Below, in pieces: positions 53,366-63,534 of a stretch of 64,000 nt of DNA. The notes under the pieces were generated by a model, which was given only the letters and a program-made list of their open reading frames with translations, had not been told where the DNA came from and did no database searches. The translations under genes were made by a program, and so were the position numbers. This stretch comes from Psychrobacter sp. P11G3 (GTDB lineage Bacteria > Pseudomonadota > Gammaproteobacteria > Pseudomonadales > Moraxellaceae), in the NCBI RefSeq assembly GCF_001435845.1, contig NZ_CM003596.1, forward strand, positions 1,116,001 through 1,180,000, given 5' to 3'. Every line of letters starts with the position of its first letter. Position 1 is the first letter of the stretch.

Positions 53366-54166
53366 ATGGCGACCCAATTAGAACAAGATTTGACAGGCAA
53401 AGTAGCATTGGTCACTGGCTCTGCAAGTGGTATCGGACGTGACATCGCTGAAACTTATGCAAAAGCAGGCGCAGCGGTTGGTATTGCCGATATCAACCTT
53501 GAAGCAGCACAGAAAACCGTTGATGCGATTGAATCTGCTGGTGGACGTGCTCTCGCGATTGCCATGGATGTTACCTCAGAAGAGGCGGTAAACGATGGTG
53601 TACAGCAGCTAGTTGATACCTTTGGTAGTATTGATATTCTGGTCTCTAATGCTGGTATTCAGATCATTGACCCTATTGATAAAATGGCCTTCAGCGATTG
53701 GAAAAAAATGCTTAATATCCACTTAGATGGCGCTTTTTTGACCACCAAAGCTGCGATTAAGCACATGTATAAAGGTGATAAGGGCGGCACAGTTATTTAT
53801 ATGGGCTCTGCGCACTCACATGAAGCTTCATTGTATAAAGCCCCTTACGTGACTGCTAAGCATGGACTACTAGGACTGTGCCGTGTATTGGCCAAAGAAG
53901 GTGCAGCGCACAAAGTACGCTCGCATGTGATTTGCCCAGGGTTTGTCAAAACGCCGTTGGTCGAAAAACAAATCCCAGAGCAAGCAGCTGAAAAGGGCAT
54001 CAGTGAAGAGTCGGTTATTAACGATATTATGCTGGTCAATACCGTAGATAAAGAGTTTACGACAGTAGAAGACATTGCCCAATTGGCACTATTTTTGGCG
54101 GCTTTCCCAACCAATGTATTCACTGGACAATCTATCGTTGCCAGTCATGGTTGGTTTATGAATTAA
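53366..54166 (+). CDS. hbdH: 3-hydroxybutyrate dehydrogenase (SDR family)
   Basis: A short-chain dehydrogenase that oxidises D-3-hydroxybutyrate to acetoacetate with NAD+. The cofactor-binding motif is TGSASGIG (17-24), the structural motif is SNAG, the catalytic pair is YVTAKHG (Tyr and Lys), and [18 protein letters not shown] is typical of 3-hydroxybutyrate dehydrogenases. The 266-residue length is normal (about 260). ATG at 53366 has AAGGA upstream. It completes the route from 3-hydroxybutyrate to acetoacetyl-CoA with scoAB. A thiolase is not in the window. Confidence 0.92.
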   Translation: MATQLEQDLTGKVALVTGSASGIGRDIAETYAKAGAAVGIADINLEAAQKTVDAIESAGGRALAIAMDVTSEEAVNDGVQQLVDTFGSIDILVSNAGIQIIDPIDKMAFSDWKKMLNIHLDGAFLTTKAAIKHMYKGDKGGTVIYMGSAHSHEASLYKAPYVTAKHGLLGLCRVLAKEGAAHKVRSHVICPGFVKTPLVEKQIPEQAAEKGISEESVINDIMLVNTVDKEFTTVEDIAQLALFLAAFPTNVFTGQSIVASHGWFMN

Positions 54167-54186
54167 TATATGTACAATTTGCATAT

Positions 54187-54223
54187 ACCACAACCTCAGA
54201 CCTACTGGCGTTGTGGTTTTTTT
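54187..54223 (+). terminator. Rho-independent terminator after hydroxybutyrate dehydrogenase
   Basis: ACCACAAC pairs with GTTGTGGT, followed by seven T. The ketone-body block ends here before apbC. Confidence 0.8.
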
Positions 54224-54362
54224 ATGAGTCCAATTCAGCTACACTGTCACGATAGAAGGTTTGGCTAATATACTCATTAACGTTATCGGTTGTAATATGC
54301 GCAACGAGACGGCTTGAGCAATTTGCCAGATCTACCCACTTGTATAGGCCATAATAGTAGCT

Positions 54363-55586
54363 ATGTTTAACTTTATGAAGAAAAAAACCACAAAAACCGA
54401 AACGCCTCAGCAGCAGGCAGAGCGTGATAGCGCCGTTGACAAAGTCCTACTTGGATATGAAATAGGTGCTGTCAGTATTGCCACGATGGTCACAGGGCTT
54501 GAGCGTGATGGCGAAGCACTTACGTTAGACCTGCGTTTGCCAAAAGATAGTAACCTTGAAGTTATCCAGCAGGAGCTTGGGCAGTTGCTACATCCGCATG
54601 GTATTACCACGATTCATATGAATGTGCGTCTGCCTGCGCCAGAAAAAGGTTCAGGTTCAAGCTTACCAAAGCAGATGCCAAAGACAACCAATGCGATGGA
54701 GTCTCAGCCTTCATCTGGCGCTAATAACAATGCTAGTAACACTAACGCTGAGCCACCGATTACGAAAGCTGCACCTACGCAAGCATCGTTGGCCGCGCAT
54801 CCTCGTATCCGTCATATTATTGTTGTGGCATCAGGTAAAGGCGGTGTTGGTAAATCGACCACCACGGTCAATATCGCCTTAGCACTACAGAAGCTTGGCA
54901 ATCGAGTTGGTGTGCTAGATGCCGATATCTATGGTCCTAGTATGCCAACGATGCTAGGCGTTGCTGATGTGAAGCCGCAACTAGAAAACGAGCAATTCGT
55001 ACCGGTCGATGCGCATGGTATGGCAATGCTCTCTATCGGTAGCTTGCTTGATGGAGATAATACCCCTGTTGCATGGCGTGGACCGAAGGCAACGGGTGCA
55101 TTGATGCAACTTTATAATCAAACCAACTGGCCGCAGCTAGATTATTTAGTGATAGATATGCCGCCAGGTACAGGAGATATACAGCTGACCTTGGCACAGC
55201 GCATACCAGTCACGGGCGCTGTTGTTGTCACAACGCCGCAGCATGTTGCACTACTTGATGCTCAAAAAGGCATCGAGATGTTTAACAAAACCAATATCCC
55301 TGTGCTTGGTGTCGTTGAAAATATGGCGCTACACACTTGTAGTAACTGTAATCATACTGAAGCTATTTTTGGTACGGGTGGCGGTGAGTTTATCGCTGAG
55401 CAATATCAGGTACCACTATTGGGTCAGCTACCACTTGCCAGTGGCATTCGTGCACAAGTGGATAAAGGTGTGCCAAGCGTCTTAGCTGATGATGAGTTTG
55501 CACAATATTATCTAGATATTGCCAAAAATATCGAAACCAATATCAATAAATTTGCAAAGCCTGTCGATGATAAGCGGATTTTCTAG
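54363..55586 (+). CDS. apbC: Mrp/ApbC iron-sulfur carrier ATPase
   Basis: A cytoplasmic P-loop protein that carries and transfers Fe-S clusters. The 407-residue product has an N-terminal DUF59-like domain (about 20-85), a Gln/Asn/Ala-rich linker, the deviant Walker A GKGGVGKST (about 158-166), DADIYGPSMPTMLG, DYLVIDMPPGTGDIQL, and the cluster-binding CSNC (about 325-328). It precedes dcd, as in Pseudomonas and Acinetobacter, but its usual other neighbour metG is 6.4 kb away. The start is ATG at 54363; the ribosome-binding site is weak. Confidence 0.95.
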   Translation: MFNFMKKKTTKTETPQQQAERDSAVDKVLLGYEIGAVSIATMVTGLERDGEALTLDLRLPKDSNLEVIQQELGQLLHPHGITTIHMNVRLPAPEKGSGSSLPKQMPKTTNAMESQPSSGANNNASNTNAEPPITKAAPTQASLAAHPRIRHIIVVASGKGGVGKSTTTVNIALALQKLGNRVGVLDADIYGPSMPTMLGVADVKPQLENEQFVPVDAHGMAMLSIGSLLDGDNTPVAWRGPKATGALMQLYNQTNWPQLDYLVIDMPPGTGDIQLTLAQRIPVTGAVVVTTPQHVALLDAQKGIEMFNKTNIPVLGVVENMALHTCSNCNHTEAIFGTGGGEFIAEQYQVPLLGQLPLASGIRAQVDKGVPSVLADDEFAQYYLDIAKNIETNINKFAKPVDDKRIF

Positions 55587-55720
55587 TATCTAATGATTGA
55601 ATAGGGTGCTGGTTGCTTAGCTAGTCTAAAACCAATGTAGGATAAAACAGCCATCACGCTATAAATTCAGCCGTCAATTCCGTATAATCGTCGCTATTAA
55701 ATATTTGCTAAGGAACAACA

Positions 55721-56296
55721 ATGTCTATCAAGTCTGACCGCTGGATTCGTAAAATGGCCGAAGAGCATGGCATGATTGAACCATTTGAGGCGGGTCAAGT
55801 GCGCTTCAACGATGCAGGCGAGCGTTTGGTGAGCTACGGCACCTCAAGCTATGGTTATGACGTGCGCTGTGCCCCTGAGTTTAAAGTATTCACCAACGTA
55901 CACTCAGTGGTCGTTGATCCCAAAAACTTCGATGATAAAAGCTTTATCGATATCGTTGGTGATGAGTGCATCATTCCACCTAACTCGTTTGCTTTAGCAC
56001 GTACTATGGAGTACTTCCGTATTCCACGTGATGTATTGACTATTTGCCTAGGTAAGTCAACTTACGCGCGCTGCGGTATTATTGTCAACGTAACGCCGCT
56101 TGAGCCTGAGTGGGAAGGGCACGTTACTTTAGAGTTTAGTAATACGACCAATCTACCAGCACGTATTTACGCTGGCGAAGGTGTGGCGCAAATGTTGTTT
56201 TTCCAAAGCGATGCTGATGATGTCTGTGAGACCAGCTACAAAGACCGCGGTGGCAAATACCAAGGTCAACGCGGTGTGACACTGCCAAGAACCTAA
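55721..56296 (+). CDS. dcd: dCTP deaminase
   Basis: Dcd deaminates dCTP to dUTP, the main dUMP source for thymidylate synthesis in many gammaproteobacteria. The 191-residue product (E. coli 193) has [20 protein letters not shown], the catalytic segment [20 protein letters not shown], and [11 protein letters not shown], then the C-terminal [18 protein letters not shown]. The ATG at 55721 has AAGGA upstream. It lies after apbC and ends at a strong bidirectional terminator facing sspB. Confidence 0.97.
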   Translation: MSIKSDRWIRKMAEEHGMIEPFEAGQVRFNDAGERLVSYGTSSYGYDVRCAPEFKVFTNVHSVVVDPKNFDDKSFIDIVGDECIIPPNSFALARTMEYFRIPRDVLTICLGKSTYARCGIIVNVTPLEPEWEGHVTLEFSNTTNLPARIYAGEGVAQMLFFQSDADDVCETSYKDRGGKYQGQRGVTLPRT

Positions 56297-56360
56297 TCAG
56301 TAAGCGTCCATTTAAAAGCTTATCAGTTATAGAAAGTTAATAAGCCTTTAAATAGTTAAT

Positions 56361-56397
56361 AAAAAAGCTAGTCATATTAAATATGGCTAGCTTTTTT
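56361..56397. terminator. Bidirectional Rho-independent terminator
   Basis: AAAAAAGCTAG-CATAT type stem (AAAAAGCTAGTCATATT with AATATGGCTAGCTTTTT) separating convergent dcd and sspB. Confidence 0.93.
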
Positions 56398-56445
56398 ATT
56401 GTGTTAAATAGAATTGGTTTAAGGTTCTATTTATTTCAAGGCTTT

Positions 56446-56883
56446 TTACTTTAAGACCTTTAAACCTGCTTTATTATCGCGCTTTGGTTTAGGGGTTTTA
56501 ATAGCGCTGTTGTTAGACATTGGCGCTGAGTCGTCTTCTGGCTGATAGTTGTCATACTCTTTTGGATCAAAGAACATCCCTTGCGAGTTCTCTTTAGCAT
56601 AAATCCCCATCACCGCAGTAAGCGGTACCCAGATTTCTTGTGATACACCACCGAAGCGCGCACTAAAATGAATATAGTCATTTTCCATACTCATGTTACC
56701 CGTAGCACGGCTGGCGATATTTAATACGATACGACCGTCTTGCACATGTTCGGTTGGTATTTGCACATTGTCAGCGGTAGCATCGACCATCAAGTATGGT
56801 GTCAGAGCGTTGTCTTCTATCCATTGATATAGTGCGCGTACCATATAAGGGCGGGTAGGTGTAATAGAGGTAGTTTCGCTCAT
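56446..56883 (-). CDS. sspB: ClpXP adaptor, stringent starvation protein B
   Basis: SspB delivers ssrA-tagged proteins to ClpXP. The 145-residue product has RPYMVRALYQWIEDNALTPYLMVD at the start, ENDYIHFSARFGGVSQEIWVP and the conserved AVMGIYAKENSQGMFF, then a disordered Asp/Ser/Pro region and the C-terminal ClpX-binding motif KAGLKVLK, which corresponds to E. coli RPALRVVK. The gene follows sspA. Its target tag, ANDETYALAA, is encoded by the tmRNA gene at 31009-31367. Confidence 0.97.
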   Translation of the reverse strand: MSETTSITPTRPYMVRALYQWIEDNALTPYLMVDATADNVQIPTEHVQDGRIVLNIASRATGNMSMENDYIHFSARFGGVSQEIWVPLTAVMGIYAKENSQGMFFDPKEYDNYQPEDDSAPMSNNSAIKTPKPKRDNKAGLKVLK

Positions 56884-57016
56884 CTAATGATTTCCTATAC
56901 TAATAATTTTTAATAATTGAAAAATATCTCGTTTAGCAATTTATCAAATGACAAATCCTAATTAACGTTTATCTTATTTATACTTTATTTTAGGACAGCT
57001 TTTGATACTTGTCTAA

Positions 57017-57631
57017 TCAACGCACACTTTTTTGGAAGCTACTGCGTTCAAACACTCTCGTCTGGTATTCAAACAATGGACGGCTAATGGCACGTGGCAG
57101 CTCAATACCCATCTCATCTAATCGCCATAATAATGGTGCTAATAACACGTCACACCAGCCAAACTCATCAGCCATAAAATAAGGCTTATGAGCGAACAGC
57201 GGTGACAGAGTGATCAACGAGTCACTGAGCTGTTTTTTGGCAATGGCAGCTTGTGCTTTATTAAAGCTATCTGGATGTGTCAGCAAGCGCTTGCCTAGTA
57301 CTAACCAATCACGTTGAATGCGCCAAGCCAATTGGCGAAACTGTGCACGCTCTTGCGGTGTCTCAGGGAGCAATTTATTTGTGTGATAACGCTCTTCAAG
57401 GTACTCAAAAATGACATTAATCTCATAAAGCGCAATCTCACGCTGCTGTAATACAGGCAAGGTATGATAGGGGTTTAGCTCAGTCAAATCTTCAGGGCGC
57501 TCAGAATGTAAGCGAGACAAATAGTAAGCGAGCTTTTTTTCTTCAAGTAATAGGCGTACCACATGACTGTCGTAGCCGTCATCAGCATACAAAATTAGCT
57601 GACTACTTGGAATGTCATTCGCATCAATCAT
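57017..57631 (-). CDS. sspA: Stringent starvation protein A
   Basis: SspA is a GST-fold protein that binds RNA polymerase and affects starvation and stress promoters. The 204-residue product (E. coli 212) has LILYADDGYDSHVVRLLLEEKKLAY (N-terminal thioredoxin-like part), LNPYHTLPVL, EINVIFEYLEERY and MADEFGWCDVLLAPLLWRL (C-terminal helical part). GST-type catalytic residues are not conserved, as in other SspA. It follows petC and precedes sspB, the same order as in Pseudomonas. Confidence 0.95.
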   Translation of the reverse strand: MIDANDIPSSQLILYADDGYDSHVVRLLLEEKKLAYYLSRLHSERPEDLTELNPYHTLPVLQQREIALYEINVIFEYLEERYHTNKLLPETPQERAQFRQLAWRIQRDWLVLGKRLLTHPDSFNKAQAAIAKKQLSDSLITLSPLFAHKPYFMADEFGWCDVLLAPLLWRLDEMGIELPRAISRPLFEYQTRVFERSSFQKSVR

Positions 57632-57766
57632 GAAAGCCTAATGTTAATAGTGAAGGTTGTCATCGTAAACAAACTCGCAACGTTTATCAAGGTAGTGTAC
57701 GTAAACATTAGCGCTGAGCGACTTATTTTCCGGCTTATCTAGTATTTATGCTCTATATCAAGGCAC

Positions 57767-57798
57767 AAAAAAGCACTACCGGAGTAGTGCCTTTTTTA
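57767..57798 (-). terminator. Rho-independent terminator of the cytochrome bc1 operon
   Basis: GCACTAC pairs with GTAGTGC around a four-base loop, and on the minus strand a six-base T-run follows. It lies just downstream of petC. Confidence 0.85.
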
Positions 57799-57826
57799 AT
57801 TCTCAGAACGGTCTGCTAACTATGAC

Positions 57827-58540
57827 TTATTTAACATCTTTCCAGAATTCTTTATTCAATAAGTAAACTGGGATGAGCAGTACTAATAAGAATAGAATTA
57901 CAAAGAAACCAATCACTTGACGGTCATGGCGAGCAGGTTCGCCCATCCACGCCATAAAGTTAACCAAGTCACCAACTTCAGATTCAAACTCTTCCTGGCT
58001 CAACTCTTCTTGCATGTTATGCAATACGTGAGGCATCGCTGCATTGGCCAGTACTAAGTTGTTTGCACCCCAAGGACGGCTTGGATCTTCATAGAACGAC
58101 AGTAAGTAAGTATATACCCAGTCGTCGCCACGCAGACGTGTCTCAAGTGATAAATCAGGAGGCGCTGCGCCAAACCAAGATGCTTGAATTTCAGGATCGA
58201 TTTCAGCAGTAATGTGGTCACCGATTTGATCGGTAGTAACCATCAAATATTTTTCAACCAACTCAGGCGGTATCTCTAAATCTTTGGCAATGCGTGAGTG
58301 ACGAACGTACTTAGCTGAGTGACACCCAGCGCAATAGTTCATAAAGATTTTTGCACCGTTTTGTAGCGAGCCCTTATTGGTAAAATCAATAGGAGCAGTA
58401 CTACAAGCCAGATGTTCAACAACGCCATCAGCATTAGTGAACGTACCACAGCCACTACCTTCAGCCATTGCAGTACCAGCAGTCAACGTCAATGCCGCGC
58501 CCAAGCCTAGACCAGCTAGGGATTTAATTAGCGTGCTCAT
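57827..58540 (-). CDS. petC: Cytochrome c1 of the bc1 complex
   Basis: Cytochrome c1 accepts electrons from the Rieske protein in the periplasm. The 237-residue product has a signal peptide (cleavage after AMA, near residue 26), the covalent haem c motif CAGCH (Cys70, Cys73, His74), and one C-terminal membrane helix (about 208-230), so it is anchored by the C-terminus. The methionine ligand region is in LANAAMPHVLHNMQ. Its start overlaps the petB stop by one base (TAATG), so translation is coupled. Confidence 0.96.
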   Translation of the reverse strand: MSTLIKSLAGLGLGAALTLTAGTAMAEGSGCGTFTNADGVVEHLACSTAPIDFTNKGSLQNGAKIFMNYCAGCHSAKYVRHSRIAKDLEIPPELVEKYLMVTTDQIGDHITAEIDPEIQASWFGAAPPDLSLETRLRGDDWVYTYLLSFYEDPSRPWGANNLVLANAAMPHVLHNMQEELSQEEFESEVGDLVNFMAWMGEPARHDRQVIGFFVILFLLVLLIPVYLLNKEFWKDVK

Positions 58541-59766
58541 TAGTGACCTCCGGTAACGCGTTCTGGTGGCTGTTTACACTTCTCAATAGCAGTGTAGAAC
58601 GGCATCAGTAAGAAGAACAAGAAATATAGAATCGTGAATACACGAGCCATGATAGTTGCCGTTGGGGTAGCAGGCGTCGCACCTAAGTAGCCCAATACAA
58701 CAAAGCTAATAGCAAATACAGTAAGCGCGATTTTAGACAAGATACCTTTATAACGCATAGAGCGTACAGGCGATCTATCAAGCCATGGAATCAAGAACAA
58801 TACAGCAATTGCAGCACCCATTGCGATAACACCACCAAGCTTATCAGGAACCGCACGCAAGATAGCGTAGAAAGGCGTGTAGTACCATACTGGTGCAATA
58901 TGCGCTGGTGTTTTCAGTGAGTTCGCTGTCTCAAAGTTTGGTGGCTCAAGGAAGAAACCGCCGCCTTCTGGGAAGAAGAATACCACTGCAAAGAAACAGA
59001 TAAAGAATACTACGATACCAACCATGTCATGCACGGTGTAGTACGGATGGAATTCGATACCGTCTAAAGGTACACCATTTTTGTCTTTTAGCTTTTTGAT
59101 GTCGATGCCATCAGGGTTGTTCGAACCCACATGGTGCAACGCCACAATATGCATAAATACTAGGCCCACGAGTACTAATGGAATAGCAACAACGTGTAGA
59201 GCAAAGAAACGGTTTAGGGTAATACCAGAGATGATATAGTCACCACGTACCCATTCAGCAAGCCCATCACCAATCACTGGTAGCGCTGCAGGTAAGTTCA
59301 AGATAACCTGAGCACCCCAGAATGACATGTTGCCCCAAGGTAGTAGGTAACCGAAGAAACCTTCTGCCATAAGTGCTAGGTAGATACCCATACCGATGAG
59401 CCAGATAAGCTCACGAGGTTTTTGGTATGAACCATATAGCAAGGCTCTAAACATATGCAGGTATACAACGACGAAAAACGCAGATGCGCCGGTTGAGTGC
59501 ATATAGCGAATGAGCCAACCACCTTTTACGTCACGCATGATGTATTCAACAGACGCAAATGCCCCTTCGGCACTTGGGTTGTACATCATGGTAAGCCATA
59601 TACCAGTCACCAATTGGTTGACCAATACAATCATTGATAGCACGCCAAAGAAGTACCAGAAGTTAAAGTTCTTTGGTGCGTAGTACTTTGACATATGGTA
59701 TTCATAGGTTTCGGTCGCTGGAAAACGCGCGTCCACCCAATGCATTAACTTTTTACCCATACTCAT
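58540..59766 (-). CDS. petB: Cytochrome b of the bc1 complex
   Basis: Cytochrome b holds the two b-haems and both quinone sites. The 408-residue membrane protein has about eight helices, with haem His residues in STGASAFFVVVYLHMFRALLYG and HVVAIPLVLVGLVFMHIVALHH (in pieces) and the Qo-site PEGGGFFLEPPNFE/PAHIAP region where the usual PEW motif is PVWYYTPFYAILRAVP. The ATG at 59766 has GGGGAGG seven bases upstream (an earlier TTG at 59781 opens the frame). It lies one base after the petA stop and overlaps petC by one base. Confidence 0.97.
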   Translation of the reverse strand: MSMGKKLMHWVDARFPATETYEYHMSKYYAPKNFNFWYFFGVLSMIVLVNQLVTGIWLTMMYNPSAEGAFASVEYIMRDVKGGWLIRYMHSTGASAFFVVVYLHMFRALLYGSYQKPRELIWLIGMGIYLALMAEGFFGYLLPWGNMSFWGAQVILNLPAALPVIGDGLAEWVRGDYIISGITLNRFFALHVVAIPLVLVGLVFMHIVALHHVGSNNPDGIDIKKLKDKNGVPLDGIEFHPYYTVHDMVGIVVFFICFFAVVFFFPEGGGFFLEPPNFETANSLKTPAHIAPVWYYTPFYAILRAVPDKLGGVIAMGAAIAVLFLIPWLDRSPVRSMRYKGILSKIALTVFAISFVVLGYLGATPATPTATIMARVFTILYFLFFLLMPFYTAIEKCKQPPERVTGGH

Positions 59767-59767
59767 A

Positions 59768-60352
59768 TTAAGCCTCCCCAACCGTCAAGATGGTACCATC
59801 CATACCATATTCTGGAACGGGTAAATTAAGTGGTGCAGGGACGCCGCTATACACGCGACCTGCTAAGTCATATTTTGACCCGTGACACGGACAGAAAAAT
59901 CCGCCGTACCAATCATTACCACCTAAATCCACCGCGCCCACATCAGGACGGTAGTTTGGTGCACAGCCCAAATGTGTGCAAACGCCTTCGACAACCAATA
60001 CGGTTGGATCTAAAGAGCGAGTAGGATTTTTGCAATATTCAGGTTGTAGAGACGCATCAGACTCAGGGTCAGATAATAGAGGTTTGACTGACTCTAGTCC
60101 TGCAACCATGTCTTCGGTGCGCTTAACCACATAAATAGGTTTACCACGGTATTTGACGACGATCATTTGTCCATCTTCGATAGAACCAATATCTTGGGTC
60201 ACTGCAGCCCCTGCAGCCTCAGCTTTAGCGCTTGGGTACCAAGAACGGACAAAAGGTGTCGCCACGGCAGCTACCCCAGCTGCACCAATCGCGGCAGTTG
60301 AGGCAATAAGAACTCTACGGCGTTGTACATTAACGCCTTCGGCTTGGCTCAT
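59768..60352 (-). CDS. petA: Rieske iron-sulfur protein of the bc1 complex
   Basis: The Rieske protein carries the 2Fe-2S cluster that oxidises quinol. The 194-residue product has a twin-arginine-type leader (RRRVLIAS) followed by a membrane helix, then a periplasmic domain with the cluster loops CTHLGC and CPCHGS (two Cys and two His ligands). A TGGAGGAAG ribosome-binding site precedes the ATG. It is the first gene of petABC, followed by sspA and sspB, the usual order in Pseudomonas and relatives. Confidence 0.97.
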   Translation of the reverse strand: MSQAEGVNVQRRRVLIASTAAIGAAGVAAVATPFVRSWYPSAKAEAAGAAVTQDIGSIEDGQMIVVKYRGKPIYVVKRTEDMVAGLESVKPLLSDPESDASLQPEYCKNPTRSLDPTVLVVEGVCTHLGCAPNYRPDVGAVDLGGNDWYGGFFCPCHGSKYDLAGRVYSGVPAPLNLPVPEYGMDGTILTVGEA

Positions 60353-60873
60353 TAATACTTCCTCCAGGTGAATGAAATGGGATTATCCCACACTGGGTTT
60401 GTGGCTTAGAAAATATACAATATCAAGCCACTTTAGCTGTGCCTAATTTTGCTAATTGTTGCTATTCTAAGCTATTTCGGTGATAAAATAAATTATTGCG
60501 TTAAAAATAAAGCAACCTCAATAGGACATATTAGAAGGTTGAATATGACAATCAAACCAAAACAGTTGGATTATCAACGCTTAACGCTAACTTTGCTTTA
60601 ACAAGGATTATGATGTGATGACCTTATAAATAATAAGGATTTTCAGCAATAGCGAATGATACTTGAAATTAAGGTAATGTTCACTAACTTTCACCATCTA
60701 ACTACTTTGTAAGTTGCTGTAAAACAAATATCACCACTCTATATAATAAAGTGGTGATGTCTTCATAATAATTAATAAGGTTTTGTCAGGCTATCAGAAA
60801 CTTGTTTATCGAAATACGCAATGCAAAGTACACATGCGATATTCCAATAAACTCAGCTAGAGAGTTGCCAATA
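60353..60873. other. Intergenic region between uup and petA
   Basis: This 521-base gap lies upstream of petA and downstream of uup. It contains the uup terminator (60729-60759) and should hold the pet promoter, but no clear -10/-35 pair was found. No other gene or RNA was recognised. Confidence 0.45.
60729..60759 (-). terminator. Rho-independent terminator of uup
   Basis: ATATCACCACT pairs with AGTGGTGATGT (one mismatch) and on the minus strand is followed by a T-rich tract (ATATTTGTTTT). Confidence 0.7.
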
Positions 60874-62817
60874 CTAGCCTTCAAGCTCACTCCAACGTTC
60901 AAGCTTGTGCATCATCTCATCTTCGATGGTTAAAAGACGTTCACTAGCAGCTGTCGCCGCATCAAAGTCAGTATTGAACCAAGAGCCATCGGCCAGCTTT
61001 TCTTGTAATTGAGCTTGTTCGGCTTCGAGTGCAGCAATTTCTTTCGGCAAGTTGTCCAGTTCGCGTTGATCATTATAATTAAGCTTTTTGGCTGCCTTAT
61101 TTGGTTTCGCTGCTGTGCCAGACTTGTTTGTCGCTTTGTTACTAGCTGCGTTGTTGGCAGGTGCTTTGGCAGCACGGGATGCTTCTTCGCGGTTCTTTTG
61201 TACGAGGTACTCTTGATAACCACCTACATACTCATTGACCACTCCTTTACCATCTTCATCTTCGCCAAACACCCACGTAGAGGTAACGACATTGTCCATG
61301 AATGAACGATCATGACTGATCAGCAAAATCGTACCACCAAAGCTAGCGACTGACTCTTCTAATAGCTCAAGTGTCGCCATGTCCAAGTCGTTGGTTGGCT
61401 CATCAAGTACCAAAATGTTGGCAGGTTTTAATAACTGCTTGGCCAGTAATACACGGTTACGCTCACCACCTGATAAGGCTTTGACAGGCGTACGTGCACG
61501 CTCTGGTGCAAACAAGAAGTCTTGCAAATAGCTCATGATATGTGTCTTGCGACCGCCAACTTCGACAAAGTCAGAGCCTTCCGAAACGTTTTGCGCAACG
61601 CTCGCTTCAAGATCCAATTGATCACGCAACTGATCGAAGAATGCGATTTTCAGATTAGTACCTAATTCGACACTACCAGACTTGGTCACTTCATCATCAG
61701 ACATGTCGAGTAGGGCTTTAATAAGAGTAGTTTTACCAGCACCGTTAGGGCCGACAATACCAATCTTATCGCCACGCATAATAGTGGTCGTAAAATCATC
61801 TACTAGTACGTTACCGTCATACTCAAGATGTAAGTTTTTGACTTTACAGACAAGCTTACCGCTTTTCTCGCCTTGACCCATGGTGATGTTTACATTGCCC
61901 ACTTGCTCACGGCGCTCGCTACGCTCTTCACGTAAGGCTTTTAGTTCACGGACGCGGCCTTCGTTACGGGTACGACGTGCTTTGATACCTTGGCGAATCC
62001 AAACTTCTTCTTGTGCCAGTTTTTTATCAAAGTTGGCATTGTTCTTTTCTTCAGCTTGTAACTGTAGCTCTTTTAGCTCTTGATAGCGCGCGTAGCCACC
62101 TTCGCCTTGCGTCACGTCATAGCTGGTCAATTGGCCACGGTCAAGCTCAATAATGCGAGTCGAAAGTTTATTAACGAATGCTCTATCATGAGTCACGAAC
62201 AACAACGTCAAACCTTGCCAATCAAGCAAAAAGCGCTCTAACCATTCGATACTTTCGACATCCAAATGGTTGGTTGGCTCATCTAGTAGTAGCACATCAG
62301 GCTTAGTAACTAGCGCACGAGCAAGTAACACGCGGCGTTTACGACCACCAGATAGGGATGATAAGTCGTCTTCTGGATTAAGGCCCATGGTCGTAATCAG
62401 ACGCATGGCATCGCGTTCTAAGTCCCAGCCATGTACCGCATCGATATCATGCTGTAGGGTCGCCATATGCTCACAGGCATCCATATCGCCATTCGCGCAC
62501 ATATCGACTTGCTTATTATAGTTAATGAGCAAATCAGCCGTGCGACGACTGCCGCCCATAACGATGTCTAATATGCGACCGCTAGTCTCAGGAACGTCTT
62601 GCTCTAGCATCGCTACACGCATGCTACTGTTGGTAATAATCTCGCCACTGTCAGGCTGCAATGAGCCATTGATCAGTTTAAACAAAGTGGATTTACCTTC
62701 GCCGTTGCGGCCAATCAAGCACACACGCTCGCCTGTATTGATAGAAAAATCAATACCATCAAGAACAGGCGCGACGCCAAAGGCTAAGTGAATGTCTTTT
62801 AAATGAATCAGTGCCAT
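60874..62817 (-). CDS. uup: Uup-type ABC-F ATPase
   Basis: An ABC-F protein with two ATPase domains and no membrane part, of the group that acts on ribosomes. Domain 1 has GRNGEGKSTL and LSGGRKRRVLLARALVTKP, domain 2 has GPNGAGKTTLIK and LSGGERNRVLLAKQLL. Both Walker B motifs (LLLDEPTNHLD and LVLDEPTNDLD) are intact. A linker between the domains (about 235-310) is charged and coiled, and a C-terminal coiled coil (about 575-645) is the Uup hallmark. The frame opens at 62862, but MALIHLKDIHLAFG starting at 62817 is the normal N-terminus. The upstream ribosome-binding site is weak. Confidence 0.95.
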   Translation of the reverse strand: MALIHLKDIHLAFGVAPVLDGIDFSINTGERVCLIGRNGEGKSTLFKLINGSLQPDSGEIITNSSMRVAMLEQDVPETSGRILDIVMGGSRRTADLLINYNKQVDMCANGDMDACEHMATLQHDIDAVHGWDLERDAMRLITTMGLNPEDDLSSLSGGRKRRVLLARALVTKPDVLLLDEPTNHLDVESIEWLERFLLDWQGLTLLFVTHDRAFVNKLSTRIIELDRGQLTSYDVTQGEGGYARYQELKELQLQAEEKNNANFDKKLAQEEVWIRQGIKARRTRNEGRVRELKALREERSERREQVGNVNITMGQGEKSGKLVCKVKNLHLEYDGNVLVDDFTTTIMRGDKIGIVGPNGAGKTTLIKALLDMSDDEVTKSGSVELGTNLKIAFFDQLRDQLDLEASVAQNVSEGSDFVEVGGRKTHIMSYLQDFLFAPERARTPVKALSGGERNRVLLAKQLLKPANILVLDEPTNDLDMATLELLEESVASFGGTILLISHDRSFMDNVVTSTWVFGEDEDGKGVVNEYVGGYQEYLVQKNREEASRAAKAPANNAASNKATNKSGTAAKPNKAAKKLNYNDQRELDNLPKEIAALEAEQAQLQEKLADGSWFNTDFDAATAASERLLTIEDEMMHKLERWSELEG

Positions 62818-63057
62818 AGAGTATCTTAAGCTTATATAATAGTGAGGTAGGGGTTGTTGCAAAATTGCCTGCAGTATAACATGCCACCGCGTTACTGTAG
62901 TGCGAGTAAATAGTTTTATCAGTACTATTTATTGCTTTTACTAACGGCTCCTATTCCATGACTATGTTTGTAGGTTTATCGCTAATTTACGGTACCCTTC
63001 AAACCCTTTAATAATCCATCCTTTCAATTTAATACTTACTATAATTTAGAGAAAAAT

Positions 63058-63315
63058 ATGAACCAACCTAAAATTACAGATGATACTTCTGATATTCAAA
63101 ATGATTTGCAAGCCCAAGTAATCGATTTACAAATGAGCCTCGCGCATCTTGAAGTAACGGTCGAACGACTGGATGACGTAATTACGCGACAAGACAGAGA
63201 TATTCATACGTTGCAACGTCAACTACAGCTTATTTATAAACAAATCGAGGGTCAGGATACGGAAAGTGGTATTGCACCGTTCGATGTAATGGCAGACAGA
63301 CCACCACATTATTAA
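63058..63315 (+). CDS. slyX: SlyX family protein
   Basis: The 85-residue protein is a predicted coiled coil from about residue 14 to 66 (LQAQVIDLQMSLAHLEVTVERLDDVI, QDRDIHTLQRQLQLIYKQI in pieces) with the typical SlyX C-terminal motif DRPPHY. Function unknown in all bacteria. It is divergent from uup and probably monocistronic. Confidence 0.93.
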   Translation: MNQPKITDDTSDIQNDLQAQVIDLQMSLAHLEVTVERLDDVITRQDRDIHTLQRQLQLIYKQIEGQDTESGIAPFDVMADRPPHY

Positions 63316-63534
63316 TAAGTAAGATTTGAAAAGAAAAGCCTTTAATAGTGGAAAATATATACGCGCTTTTATATATAGATACTCTCTGATGACTATATGG
63401 TCATAACATAGAAATAATGTGTTTTTGTAGTTGTTTTAGTGTTAAAAAATCTTTACTATCTTCCACCTCGGATACTGCTTATCTATGAAAATTAGGTAAA
63501 ACAGTAAAACAATGCGGATGTTTGGAGATATAAA

